In this document: positions 53,568-61,333 of the stretch, one piece after another
How positions within the stretch are numbered: position 1 is the first letter of the stretch
How the letters are laid out: each line of letters begins with the position of its first letter
Source: Variovorax paradoxus
Lineage (GTDB): Bacteria; Pseudomonadota; Gammaproteobacteria; Burkholderiales; Burkholderiaceae_C
DNA: 64,000 bases
NCBI RefSeq assembly: GCF_024734665.1
Contig: NZ_CP102931.1
Span: 5,392,001 to 5,456,000, forward strand
Direction: 5' to 3'
Program-made: the position numbers and the translations under genes
The notes under the pieces: generated by a model
Databases searched by the model: none
Told to the model about the DNA's origin: nothing
What the model saw: the letters and a program-made list of their open reading frames with translations, nothing else

Positions 53568-54575
53568 ATGAGCATCGCAGCCATGCACCCGGCCCACAGC
53601 TCCCGCGCATTGCGTGTGAGCGAGAAGGCCGCGAACCTCGACACGCTGCGGCTCGAGGCCGCGCCGCAGCCGGAACCCACGCCGCCACCCGGCCACGCCG
53701 TGGTGCGCATCGCCGCCGCCGCGGTGAACCCGAGCGACGTGAAGGCGACGCTGGGCATCATGCCGCAGGCCGTGTGGCCACGCACCCCGGGCCGCGACTT
53801 CGCGGGCACTGTGGTGAACGGTCCGGTCGAATGGATCGGCCGCGAGGTCTATGGCTCGGGCGGCGACGTCGGCATTACGCGCGACGGCTCGCACGCCCGC
53901 TACATGGTGCTGCCCGAAGCTGCGCTGCGCGCCAAGCCCCAGGGCATTTCGATGGACGAGGCCGGCGCGGTGGGCGTGCCTTTCGTCACCGCCTATGAAG
54001 GCTTTCGCCGCAGCGGCATGCCGCAGGCGGGCCAGACGGTGCTGGTGCTCGGTGCCAACGGCAAGGTCGGGCAGGCGGCGGTGCAGCTCGCTTCGCAGGC
54101 TGACGCGCGGGTGATCGCAGTGCAGCGCAGCGCCGGGCCCTTCGCCGGATTCGCGAGCGGGCCAGTCGACGTGATCGACGTGCGCCAGCACGCCGACGTG
54201 GGTGCGCAAGTGCGCGAACTCACCGACGGGCGCGGCGCGCACATCGTCTACAACACCGTGGGGAGCGCCTACTTCGAGGCCGCCAACAAGGCGATGGCCA
54301 AGGGCGCGACGCAGATCTTCATTGCCACGCACGACCGCGCAGTGCCCTTCGACATCTTTGCGTTCTACCGCGGCATGCACACCTTCGTGGGCATCGACTC
54401 GCTGGCGATGGACTGCATTGCCTCCACCGCGCAGCTCGACGCGATGCGCGAGGGCTTCGAGCGCGGCACGCTGAAGCCCTTTCCCGTGGCGCGCCACTTC
54501 GCGCTCGACGAAGCCATCGACGCCTACCGGCTGGTGCTGTCGGGCAGCACCGACCGCGTCGTGCTGCGCCCCTGA
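53568..54575 (+). CDS. Quinone oxidoreductase-like MDR protein
   Basis: NADPH-dependent medium-chain oxidoreductase of 335 residues without the zinc cysteine cluster. GroES-like part: VRIAAAAVNPSDVKATLGIM and TPGRDFAGTVV; cofactor loop VLVLGANGKVGQAAVQLAS. It starts three bases after the BKACE gene and is followed by a cupin, within one plus-strand operon. A role in reducing an enone such as maleylacetate would fit the hydroxyquinol idea but is inference. Confidence 0.88.
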   Translation: MSIAAMHPAHSSRALRVSEKAANLDTLRLEAAPQPEPTPPPGHAVVRIAAAAVNPSDVKATLGIMPQAVWPRTPGRDFAGTVVNGPVEWIGREVYGSGGDVGITRDGSHARYMVLPEAALRAKPQGISMDEAGAVGVPFVTAYEGFRRSGMPQAGQTVLVLGANGKVGQAAVQLASQADARVIAVQRSAGPFAGFASGPVDVIDVRQHADVGAQVRELTDGRGAHIVYNTVGSAYFEAANKAMAKGATQIFIATHDRAVPFDIFAFYRGMHTFVGIDSLAMDCIASTAQLDAMREGFERGTLKPFPVARHFALDEAIDAYRLVLSGSTDRVVLRP

Positions 54576-54595
54576 AACCACAAGGAACACCCGCC

Positions 54596-54952
54596 ATGCA
54601 TGTGACCCGTTTCAACGAAGCGCCGCACTACGAGGCGCCCAACCATTTCGACATGCGCTGCCTGCGCCTGCAGGGCAAGGAGGCCGGCCCCTCCACGCAG
54701 ATGTGGATGGGCATGAGCCAGATCCTGCCCGGCGGCCACACCGGGCTCGACGGCTCGCCGATGGAAAAGCTCTATCTCGTGCTCGAAGGCCAGCTCCATG
54801 TGGTCGGCGAGACCGACGGCGCGCACCAGGAAGACGTGCTCGAGCAGTACGACAGCTGCCGCTTCGCGCCCGGCGAGAAACGCCAGCTTGAAAACCGCAG
54901 CAACCGCCCGGTGCTGGTGGCTCTGGTGATGCCGAACGCGCCACCGGCCTAG
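54596..54952 (+). CDS. Cupin-domain protein
   Basis: Single-domain cupin, 118 residues. Motif 1 is around MSQILPGGHTGLDGSPMEKLYLVLEG, read here in pieces as GGHTGL with MEKLYLVL; motif 2 is around CRFAPGEKRQLEN. Two or three metal-ligand positions (His, Glu, His) are only partly clear. Function not assignable: single cupins in aromatic operons can be sensors, isomerases or dioxygenases. Confidence 0.82.
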   Translation: MHVTRFNEAPHYEAPNHFDMRCLRLQGKEAGPSTQMWMGMSQILPGGHTGLDGSPMEKLYLVLEGQLHVVGETDGAHQEDVLEQYDSCRFAPGEKRQLENRSNRPVLVALVMPNAPPA

Positions 54953-55011
54953 CGCTCGCGCCGCCTTCGGTCATTCATCGCTCATCGAACAAATCAACGG
55001 AGACAAGACGC

Positions 55012-56010
55012 ATGAAGAACAAGACTTTCCCCTGGAGCCGCCGCCAGGCGCTCACCGTGGCCGCGGCGCTCGCGGCCTGCACGCTGGGCAGCAGCGGCGC
55101 GCTGGCGCAGGGCGCATGGCCGGGCACGCAGCCGATCAAGCTGGTGGTGCCGTTTACGGCAGGCAGCGGCACCGACATCGTCGCGCGCCTTGTGGCCGAG
55201 AAGCTCGGACCAGCGCTGGGCACGAGCGTGATCGTCGACAACAAGCCCGGCGCGGGCGGAACCCTGGGCGCGGCCATCACGGCAAAGTCACCGGCCGACG
55301 GGTACACGCTGCTGGTGCATTCAGCGGGGCACCTCGTGAACCCGTGGATCTACAAGGGCCTGTCGTACGACACGATCAAGGACTTCACCGGTATCACGCC
55401 GATGGCGAGCCTGCCCAACGTGCTGGTCACCGCGCCCGCGCATTTCACGAACGTGCAGGACCTGGTCGCGAAGGTCAAGGCAAAGCCGGGCAGCTTCAAC
55501 TACGGATCGGCCGGCAATGGCTCGGCCACGCACATGAACGCCGAGGTGTTCCGCCTCGCAGCCGGGCTCGATGCGCAGCACGTGCCCTTCCGCGGTACGC
55601 CCGAGGCGATGACCGAAGTGATGTCGGGCCGCGTCGACTGGTTCTTCGCGCCGATGGTGTCGGCGCTGCCGCTCATCAAGAGCGGCAAGCTGCAGGCGCT
55701 GGCCGTGGGAACCGCCCAGCGCTCGCCCGCCTTGCCCGATGCCCCAACCACCGTGGAGGCCGGCGTGCCGGGTTCGGCGTATTTGTTCTGGGTCGGCCTC
55801 TTCGCTCCGGCGAAAACGCCGCAGCCCGTGGTGGAGCGGCTTCAGGCCGAGGTCGCGAAGATCATGGTGTCGCCCGAGCTGAAAGAGCGGCTGGAGAAGC
55901 TCGGCGCCGAGCCGTTCACGATGCCGTCGGCACAGTTCAACAAGTTCATCGTCGACGAAACCGCCAAGGCGCAGCAAGTGGTCAAGGCTGCGAGCATCAA
56001 GGTGGACTGA
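55012..56010 (+). CDS. Bug/TctC-family tripartite tricarboxylate-type binding protein
   Basis: Periplasmic binding protein of 332 residues. The N-terminus has basic residues SRRQ followed by a hydrophobic stretch ending GALAQG; it may use either Sec or Tat. Family features: IKLVVPFTAGSGTDIVARLV, VIVDNKPGAGGTLGA, LPNVLVTAPAHF and VEAGVPGSAYLFWVGLFAPA. Bug proteins are especially numerous in Comamonadaceae and Bordetella and often lack dedicated membrane subunits nearby, as here. It ends the dioxygenase operon and may deliver the substrate. Confidence 0.93.
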   Translation: MKNKTFPWSRRQALTVAAALAACTLGSSGALAQGAWPGTQPIKLVVPFTAGSGTDIVARLVAEKLGPALGTSVIVDNKPGAGGTLGAAITAKSPADGYTLLVHSAGHLVNPWIYKGLSYDTIKDFTGITPMASLPNVLVTAPAHFTNVQDLVAKVKAKPGSFNYGSAGNGSATHMNAEVFRLAAGLDAQHVPFRGTPEAMTEVMSGRVDWFFAPMVSALPLIKSGKLQALAVGTAQRSPALPDAPTTVEAGVPGSAYLFWVGLFAPAKTPQPVVERLQAEVAKIMVSPELKERLEKLGAEPFTMPSAQFNKFIVDETAKAQQVVKAASIKVD

Positions 56011-56020
56011 CACGACACAA

Positions 56021-56047
56021 AGCGGAAGGCCCCGTCCTTCCTGCGCT
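56021..56047 (+). terminator. Possible terminator hairpin after the dioxygenase operon
   Basis: AGCGGAAGG and CCTTCCTGCGCT can pair around CCCCGT ten bases after the last stop. No T-run follows, so it could equally be a stabilising 3' hairpin. Confidence 0.3.
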
Positions 56048-56142
56048 GCATGAGGTACGCCTCAACTTGTCCGAAACTCCAAGGCCGACAACGAAAGTCT
56101 CTCGCCTCAAGAGGAGAGATGACTCGCCTCATCATTTGGTGC

Positions 56143-57696
56143 TCAGAGCTTGGCAGGATAAAGGTTCGCAGACGCAGTTGGCCCGCCGAAGCACATCCTC
56201 AGGCACTGCAAACGATGACCGAGGTCGGACGACTCGCCTATCTTTCCGTCAAACAGCTCTCCCAGCAGTCTCCGGCTCTTGGCAAGATCCATTTCTCCGG
56301 CGGCATATTTCAATGCGAGAGTAGGCAACAGCCTGTGCACCTTAGCTAACAACCCCCAGCCCTCAGATTCAGGGAAACGTGCAATCAAGGCGTGACGGTA
56401 TCGCCAGCCGGTTGCCGGGTTGAAATTGACCGCCAGAATTTTCCCTCCATGTCCCGACCCGTCGATGAATGCTTCCGGGAAACAGATCAACTCGAAAGGG
56501 ATCTGTACGTAGGCGGTGTAGTTCGCCATCATGAAGGCTTCGATGCTCGTCATGCGGCCAATGGCATCCTGGCTGTTCGCGGCAAAGACCCTGATCAGTT
56601 TTCTGTGTTCTGACTCATACTCAAACAGCAAAATGTCAACTCCGCTGGCCTTTCGAATTAATCGGGCATAAACGCCGGTTTCTTTGCGAAAGTTATAGAG
56701 GACCAGGGGATGAAGCCTGTCGGGCTGCTGTAATGCGCGCTCGAAGAGCCGCCGAAAGTTCGCCAGCCTGTAAGGTTTTTCAAAGCGGAAACTTCGGGTC
56801 TGTTGCGGGTTGTCGATGGTCGGGGCTGGGATTCTCCGAGATTTATCGAAAACCAACAGCAGCTGGTCTGAATCAATTGAAAATTCTGGCATCCATCGAA
56901 GATCCTCGGTGTGCCAAATGTGAATAAGGATTGATCGAACAGCACCGTAGCGCTGCATAAGCCGGAGAACTGGAAGCTCGTCGTTCCAAAAGACATTGCC
57001 CAATGCAAAACCGCCGTCCATATAGACATGTATATCGCCGCTGGCTCCCATGCCGAAATACCGGGACACCAGCGCCCACAGAAGCGTCGAAAGCTCCCAC
57101 GGGACTGCTTTGAACAATGAAAGCTTGTCGAGCAGCTGCCCTATATCGGTTTTTTCCAGAGCGGTAGCTTCGGGCGGTGGTTGGGAGACCTCATATGCTT
57201 TCTTGCGGCTCTCCGCACCTGACCAGAACACGCGCGGGCTTTCCGCTTCCAACGGCTTCAACCCCAGAGCTTTGGCGCGCTGCAGGAAAGCATAGGCTTT
57301 GTCTATCTTCTTCTCGATGAAGCACTCCACCATCAATTCCCAAAGGCCCAAAGCCTGTTCTTCGCTGATGGAATTCTTTAAGGTCCGAACGCGCTCAACG
57401 AACTCTTTTCGCCATATCACCAGATTGTCATTCAACATCTGGAAATTGACGGTATGAGCATCGACAGGGCCTTTTGGCCCATAGTTTCTCTCGAAAAACA
57501 AATTGATTTGCTCAATCGATGGTCGCCTTGGTGCGGTCGGCATGAGCCCAAGGACGTGAGCATCGATAGCCTCAGGAAAAGGCCCCTGCATGTAGGTCGC
57601 GCAAACTGGGCAGCGAGTGCTGACGGAATATTCGGCCAGCTCGTGCCATCCGCTCTTTCCCTCCCGAGTGCAGGGGATGCATTTCCACCAGGCCAT
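56143..57696 (-). CDS. Uncharacterised 517-residue protein with N-terminal zinc-ribbon-like cysteines
   Basis: Not recognised. The N-terminus has two CxxC pairs, Cys6/Cys9 in KCIPCTR and Cys29/Cys32 in RCPVCAT, spaced like a zinc ribbon. The remaining 480 residues look like soluble mixed alpha/beta protein with many aromatic residues (DLRWMPEFSIDSDQLLLVFD, LVLYNFRKETGVYARLIRK, GHGGKILAVNFNPATGWRYR). No signal peptide or membrane helix. A GGGAG site sits seven bases before the ATG. The gene stands alone, with lower GC and different codon use from its neighbours, beside an IS21 remnant, so recent acquisition is plausible. Confidence 0.75.
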   Translation of the reverse strand: MAWWKCIPCTREGKSGWHELAEYSVSTRCPVCATYMQGPFPEAIDAHVLGLMPTAPRRPSIEQINLFFERNYGPKGPVDAHTVNFQMLNDNLVIWRKEFVERVRTLKNSISEEQALGLWELMVECFIEKKIDKAYAFLQRAKALGLKPLEAESPRVFWSGAESRKKAYEVSQPPPEATALEKTDIGQLLDKLSLFKAVPWELSTLLWALVSRYFGMGASGDIHVYMDGGFALGNVFWNDELPVLRLMQRYGAVRSILIHIWHTEDLRWMPEFSIDSDQLLLVFDKSRRIPAPTIDNPQQTRSFRFEKPYRLANFRRLFERALQQPDRLHPLVLYNFRKETGVYARLIRKASGVDILLFEYESEHRKLIRVFAANSQDAIGRMTSIEAFMMANYTAYVQIPFELICFPEAFIDGSGHGGKILAVNFNPATGWRYRHALIARFPESEGWGLLAKVHRLLPTLALKYAAGEMDLAKSRRLLGELFDGKIGESSDLGHRLQCLRMCFGGPTASANLYPAKL

Positions 57697-57850
57697 CGAT
57701 CACTCCCGTTCTCAATCGTTAGAAAAGCTCCGTCACTCTCGATTCATGTCAATTTGTTACGCGAAATATTAAGGGCACGGCGGGGACCGGTCCATCACCC
57801 AAATTAGGTATCGCGGCGCGCGCGAGGCGCTCGAAAGCAACTCTGACAGA

Positions 57851-58033
57851 TGCTGGGCCCTACGCAAGCCGATGCCCACCTGCGAGATAGCAAGGCGCAC
57901 AGGCCTGTCTCGCAACACCGCAAAGAAGTACCTGCGAGCGACCGACGAAATGTCGCGCTACACGAAGCGTATGTCGATGCTCGTCCAACTCGAAACTCGG
58001 CCTCTTAGAAATCAACGACTTAGCGCACGCTGA
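57851..58033 (+). pseudogene. IS21-family istA transposase remnant
   Basis: The plus frame from 57851 reads CEIARRTGLSRNTAKKYLRA and on to a TGA at 58031-58033. This is the helix-turn-helix and linker typical of the IstA N-terminus of IS21 elements. Only about 60 codons remain; no DDE catalytic core, no istB and no terminal inverted repeats were found. It marks the site of a lost insertion sequence. Confidence 0.6.
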
Positions 58034-58172
58034 CTCACCGTGCACGGAATTCTGTCTTCGTATGAATACATGAACTACCTCTTGGTAGTCCAGTTTTTGT
58101 CCGCATCCCCAGTGGGTCAAACGAGCGTGGAAATCCACGATCGACAGCCAAGCCAGGGCGAGAAAAAGGGAA

Positions 58173-58484
58173 CTAGAGGAATCCCAAGTGAACGAACGCC
58201 AGCACCAGGGAGGCCCCAACGGCACCCCCGAGGCACGCCGACGTCACGATGTGCGCCCCGATCTCGATTCGCACAGTTTGCACCGCCGATCGCAGTCGCG
58301 GGACACGGCCAAGTGCGCGCTCGCATTGCCTCATGTGTTGAGCGAGGCTCGCGATGTCACTCTCGACCAAGTCAGTCGTGGTCGACCAGAGACCATTGGG
58401 CTTGCAGGCTTCCACGGTGAAGAATCCTTCAGCACTCCCCGGATTCAGTTCTTCCCAAACTTTGTCTTGGCGGCGGCCGCGCAA
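58173..58484 (-). CDS. Possible small protein with C-terminal membrane helix
   Basis: An open frame of 103 codons; its first part overlaps the end of the Cys-repeat gene, so a real start would more likely be internal, for example the Met at codon 51. The C-terminus (ACLGGAVGASLVLAFVHLGF) is hydrophobic and preceded by a plausible amphipathic region. No ribosome site or family match supports it. Weak call. Confidence 0.3.
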   Translation of the reverse strand: MRGRRQDKVWEELNPGSAEGFFTVEACKPNGLWSTTTDLVESDIASLAQHMRQCERALGRVPRLRSAVQTVRIEIGAHIVTSACLGGAVGASLVLAFVHLGFL

Positions 58485-58996
58485 CTTGCCTTGGCATCAC
58501 CCGACATACTGTCGCACTTCTCGGTAGCGACCTTGTAGTCGGCATCGCGCTTTGCCTGGCTGGCGTCGACCTTGGCCTCGCCGATTTCCTTGCCCATCTT
58601 GGCGTTGGCCAGCGCCTTGGTCTTGAGAGCCTTGGCCTCCTGGACGCACACGTCCTTGGCATTGCCCGACTGGTCATCGCACTTTTCCTTGGCGACTGCA
58701 TAGCCCGCCTCCGCCTTCGCAACCAGCACCTTGTTCCGGTCGCTGGACTTGGCGGTATAGCCGTACTCCAGTTCGGCGCGCGCAACTTTCTCCTTGGCCT
58801 TGGCTTCTTCGATGCAGATGTCCTTGGCGTTGTCAGCCAAGGGGACGCACGCCGCCTTGTCGGCCTTGACGTCCGCGCTGATGCGAGTCTTGCCGGCCTG
58901 ATACTCGGCCTTGGTCATCGTCGCTGCCTGTGCCATTGGCAGTACCAGCATGACGACAACAAGAATCGAAGTCTTGATATTGAAAAGCGTGTTCAT
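58445..58996 (-). CDS. Exported protein with three Cys-pair repeats
   Basis: A 183-residue protein with a signal peptide ending PMAQAA. The mature part is Lys/Ala-rich helix with a repeated unit holding a pair of cysteines: CVPLADNAKDICIEEAKAKE, CDDQSGNAKDVCVQEAKALK and CDSMSGDAKASCAAAAK. Each unit could form a disulfide-closed helical hairpin in the periplasm. Similar Lys/Ala/Cys proteins are known in Burkholderiales without a function. AAAGG lies before the ATG. It is not in an evident operon. Confidence 0.8.
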   Translation of the reverse strand: MNTLFNIKTSILVVVMLVLPMAQAATMTKAEYQAGKTRISADVKADKAACVPLADNAKDICIEEAKAKEKVARAELEYGYTAKSSDRNKVLVAKAEAGYAVAKEKCDDQSGNAKDVCVQEAKALKTKALANAKMGKEIGEAKVDASQAKRDADYKVATEKCDSMSGDAKASCAAAAKTKFGKN

Positions 58997-59871
58997 ATGA
59001 ACCTTTCTTTGCCCTCAAAATTGGAGGTCGCAATGCATTCACTGCGCGCTTGCTAAAGCGCCCGGCGAAGTGTGCAAGACCTTTTGCGCTCCATATTTGT
59101 AGACGGTCGAGTGCGTCTTGTCTGTGCGATACCAAACATGCGCGCCCGCTGCGACTTGGCCCTCCGCCTTGGTCAACGCGCGCTACGGCATAGAACGCAT
59201 GGCACGCCCCAGTCTTCGTCGGCGACGGCCTCGAGGCAATGCAGGGCAGTGAGAGTAGACGGGTGTTTGGACCAGACCCTGGGCGGTGACGCATAGGCGC
59301 GGTATCGAACAGACTTCGACGGCGGGCACTGCTACTGTGGCGTCATGTCCGATAGGTCCGCGCCATGTCACTTTCCTTGTTTGCTGCCGAAACTTTGGTC
59401 TTTGACTATCTGAATGGACGCATCCTGCCAAGCACACTGCACCGCGCTGTCGTGCTTGCAGTCGAGACAAGGCTGATGAACGGGTTGATGCCGGTACTGG
59501 ACGAAACCCTCTGCACCGAGATGGAAGACCATGCCACTGCACCGCCCCCCTTGGTCTCCTGAATCCGTCCTGAGAGCCACACAGGAACGCCTGAGAACTC
59601 TCCGCTCGCCATTGGGGAAACACGGGGACGCTCCCTCCGCGTGAGGGTCTTCCTCCGACCTCACTCGCAATCGCGGCCGATGTACAAAGATCTCAGTGAA
59701 AAGGCGCCAGGAACCGCGCAACATTGGGCCTGTGGAACATCGATCGTCCCCATGGCCGAGTCCGCTCGGCTTCCCGGCAAGAACTTGGCAGTCGACCCGT
59801 CGAACCCCTGCGACCGCGCAGCGTGATGCCTTCTTTCAAAAACAGGGGAGCGCAATGGCCGATCCGCCGCC
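58997..59871. other. Gene-poor stretch
   Basis: No convincing gene. A 65-codon plus frame at 59365-59562 (starting MSLSLFAAETLVFDYL) has no ribosome site or family match. Longer minus frames here have low-complexity, out-of-register composition. No repeats, tRNA or terminator was recognised. With the IS21 remnant nearby this looks like decayed DNA. Confidence 0.5.
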
Positions 59872-60090
59872 TTACCAACGCTTCCACCAGGGCCGTGCAG
59901 CGGCCCAAATAGCGAGAGGGCGGGTGTCTAGTTCGTGATTCATTGCAGGAGCACTGCCGCGAAGTCGTCGGACTTCCACTTCGAGCGCGTGGGCAATGCC
60001 GCGGGCATCTCGATCGCCACGGAGTGCGCGTCGGCGCCATTCGGCAGCCTGGGCCGCCAATCCATGTTGATCTGAGTTTTCCAGTTCCAT
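59872..60090 (-). CDS. Small hypothetical protein
   Basis: From the ATG at 60088-60090 it encodes 72 residues, MELENSDQHGLAAQAAEWRR then RALRGDRDARGIAHALEVEV. The Ala/Arg-rich helical character is protein-like and reminiscent of small proteins found beside signalling genes in Variovorax relatives, though no family is named. A GTG start at 60147 would add 19 residues. Cytoplasmic, no membrane helix. Confidence 0.5.
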   Translation of the reverse strand: MELENSDQHGLAAQAAEWRRRALRGDRDARGIAHALEVEVRRLRGSAPAMNHELDTRPLAIWAAARPWWKRW

Positions 60091-60211
60091 GATGGAGAGG
60101 GATTGTTCATTGCTTATGGCAACTGGCTGTAGGCGGACGGAGTGCACCCTTGTACGAAGGGATACAAATAACCATCTGCGCTTGCAGGTGCGACATCAAT
60201 GCGACCGCCCG

Positions 60212-60583
60212 TCAATGCTCGGCAGCGCAATAGGCAAGGAACTCATTGACCTCTGCTGCCTTGTCGAAGACCGCATCGGCGCCCAGACGAATGCACTCCG
60301 CACGGTTGTCTGGAGAAGCCGCATTGGTCAACGCCACCACGATCCCTCTCTTCCTGCCGAGCGCTGAAAGGGCGGCCAACACGCCGAGCCCTGTTCCCTG
60401 TTTCAGCAACAGATCCACGACGAGAAGCTGCCATGCCTCTTCATTCGCCTGGAGCCAGGCCACAGCTTCAGCCTCGGAGAGCGCGGTCCCTACGACCTCT
60501 GCCTGCAAATAGCCCTCGAGCACGACCTTGAGGCTGTCTTGGATCAACGGCTCGTCTTCCACAATAAAAACGGCAAGCGTCAT
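60212..60583 (-). CDS. Stand-alone response-regulator receiver protein
   Basis: Single receiver domain of 123 residues: acidic pocket EDE (residues 9-11), phospho-acceptor Asp57 in LLVVDLLLKQG, Thr86 in VVALTNAAS and Lys108 in AVFDKAAE. No output domain. The ATG at 60581-60583 follows GGAGGCTCCCC; the longer frame lacks family sequence. It may be phosphorylated by the kinase at 63293 or another, and act through protein contacts. Confidence 0.9.
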   Translation of the reverse strand: MTLAVFIVEDEPLIQDSLKVVLEGYLQAEVVGTALSEAEAVAWLQANEEAWQLLVVDLLLKQGTGLGVLAALSALGRKRGIVVALTNAASPDNRAECIRLGADAVFDKAAEVNEFLAYCAAEH

Positions 60584-60722
60584 TTTGGGGAGCCTCCTGC
60601 GGATATCGATATCGAATGCGGGGCGCATTGCTAACGTCCTGTAGAAGGTCGTGCTTTCGAGGAGGCCCTGTTGTAGGTAGACACCGCGTCAGCTTGTTGG
60701 CGCAGCAGCCAAGCCCGTCCCG

Positions 60723-61001
60723 TTATCGTGCGTCCGACGCCTCCAGATCGGCAGGGCGCTGTGTCGAGTTCAACAGGGAACAAGCACGCATCTTCAAGGC
60801 CTCTTCGCCCTTGGCCGTCACCCGTATCACCGTGGCTTGACCGGAGTAAGTTGTTCGCCCCTGGTAGTGCATGAACGGCGGAAGATCTGCCTCTATCAGT
60901 CTTGCAGCGCGCAGCAAGTCGCATTTCTCGATGTCCTCATGCACGTCGATGGTCATGGGCATATCTGCGGAGCAAAGCCGCTCGAGCAATTGCATGGGCA
61001 T
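60723..61001 (-). CDS. Small conserved protein, paralogue of the one at 63003
   Basis: From the ATG at 60999-61001 (GAGGA seven bases ahead) it encodes 92 residues opening MPMQLLERLCSADMPMTIDV. The second half contains VIRVTAKGEEALKM, which looks like the wing of a winged-helix domain. It aligns by eye with the protein at 63003-63254 over most of its length (QLLxR, DVxxxxxL, IE..L, T.xGxxA). Function unknown; it may be a regulatory or adaptor protein of this stress cluster. Confidence 0.6.
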   Translation of the reverse strand: MPMQLLERLCSADMPMTIDVHEDIEKCDLLRAARLIEADLPPFMHYQGRTTYSGQATVIRVTAKGEEALKMRACSLLNSTQRPADLEASDAR

Positions 61002-61065
61002 TGCAGATCCTCGCATCGATGCAGGTTGACGTCGCCGGTTGATGAACTCGCTTGCACCGCAGTGC

Positions 61066-61224
61066 CTAGAGGCGTCCCGTCAACAACAAGACGATCACTA
61101 CGAGCACGACGACGCCGAGAATGCCGCTCGGACCGTAACCCCAGCTGCGGCTGTGCGGCCATGACGGAAACGCCCCGATCAGAACGAGGATCAGGATGAT
61201 CAGAAGAATGGTGCCAATGCTCAT
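61066..61224 (-). CDS. DUF3309 small membrane protein
   Basis: A 52-residue protein missed by length filters: MSIGTILLIILILVLIGAFP, then WPHSRSWGYGPSG, then a second helix ILGVVVLVVIVLLLTGRL. This two-helix layout with the central Trp/Pro/Gly loop is the DUF3309 family, often found in stress-related clusters. AGGAG lies before the ATG. A 38-bp palindrome containing the cluster's 16-bp motif lies upstream, suggesting shared control with the Crp/Fnr genes. Confidence 0.85.
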   Translation of the reverse strand: MSIGTILLIILILVLIGAFPSWPHSRSWGYGPSGILGVVVLVVIVLLLTGRL

Positions 61225-61269
61225 GATTCACTCCTAGGTGCTTGCTTGATATCAAGTTACCAAGGCGGC

Positions 61270-61307
61270 GCATTCCAGTCTGTTCGCTATCGAACAAACT
61301 GGAATGC
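61270..61307. promoter_or_regulatory. 38-bp inverted repeat containing the Crp/Fnr-cluster palindrome
   Basis: The inner 16 bases, TGTTCGCTATCGAACA (61281-61296), match the motif upstream of both Crp/Fnr genes. Flanks GCATTCCAGT and ACTGGAATGC extend the symmetry to 38 bases with only two mismatched pairs. It sits 46 bases before the DUF3309 start and 27 after the Crp/Fnr stop, so it may also act as an RNA hairpin. Confidence 0.65.
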
Positions 61308-61333
61308 ATTGCCTGGTTGTCCGACCGCTGGCG

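Noticed and set aside
51984..54590. Minus-strand open frame of 868 codons
   Set aside because: It runs antisense to SDR, BKACE and the MDR gene, which have catalytic motifs; high GC creates long shadow frames.
57860..58225. 121-codon minus frame over the istA remnant
   Set aside because: It is antisense to the recognisable IstA helix-turn-helix and has no protein-like segment.
59365..59562. 65-codon plus-strand frame
   Set aside because: No ribosome site, no family match and surrounded by gene-poor sequence; noted only in the gene-poor entry.
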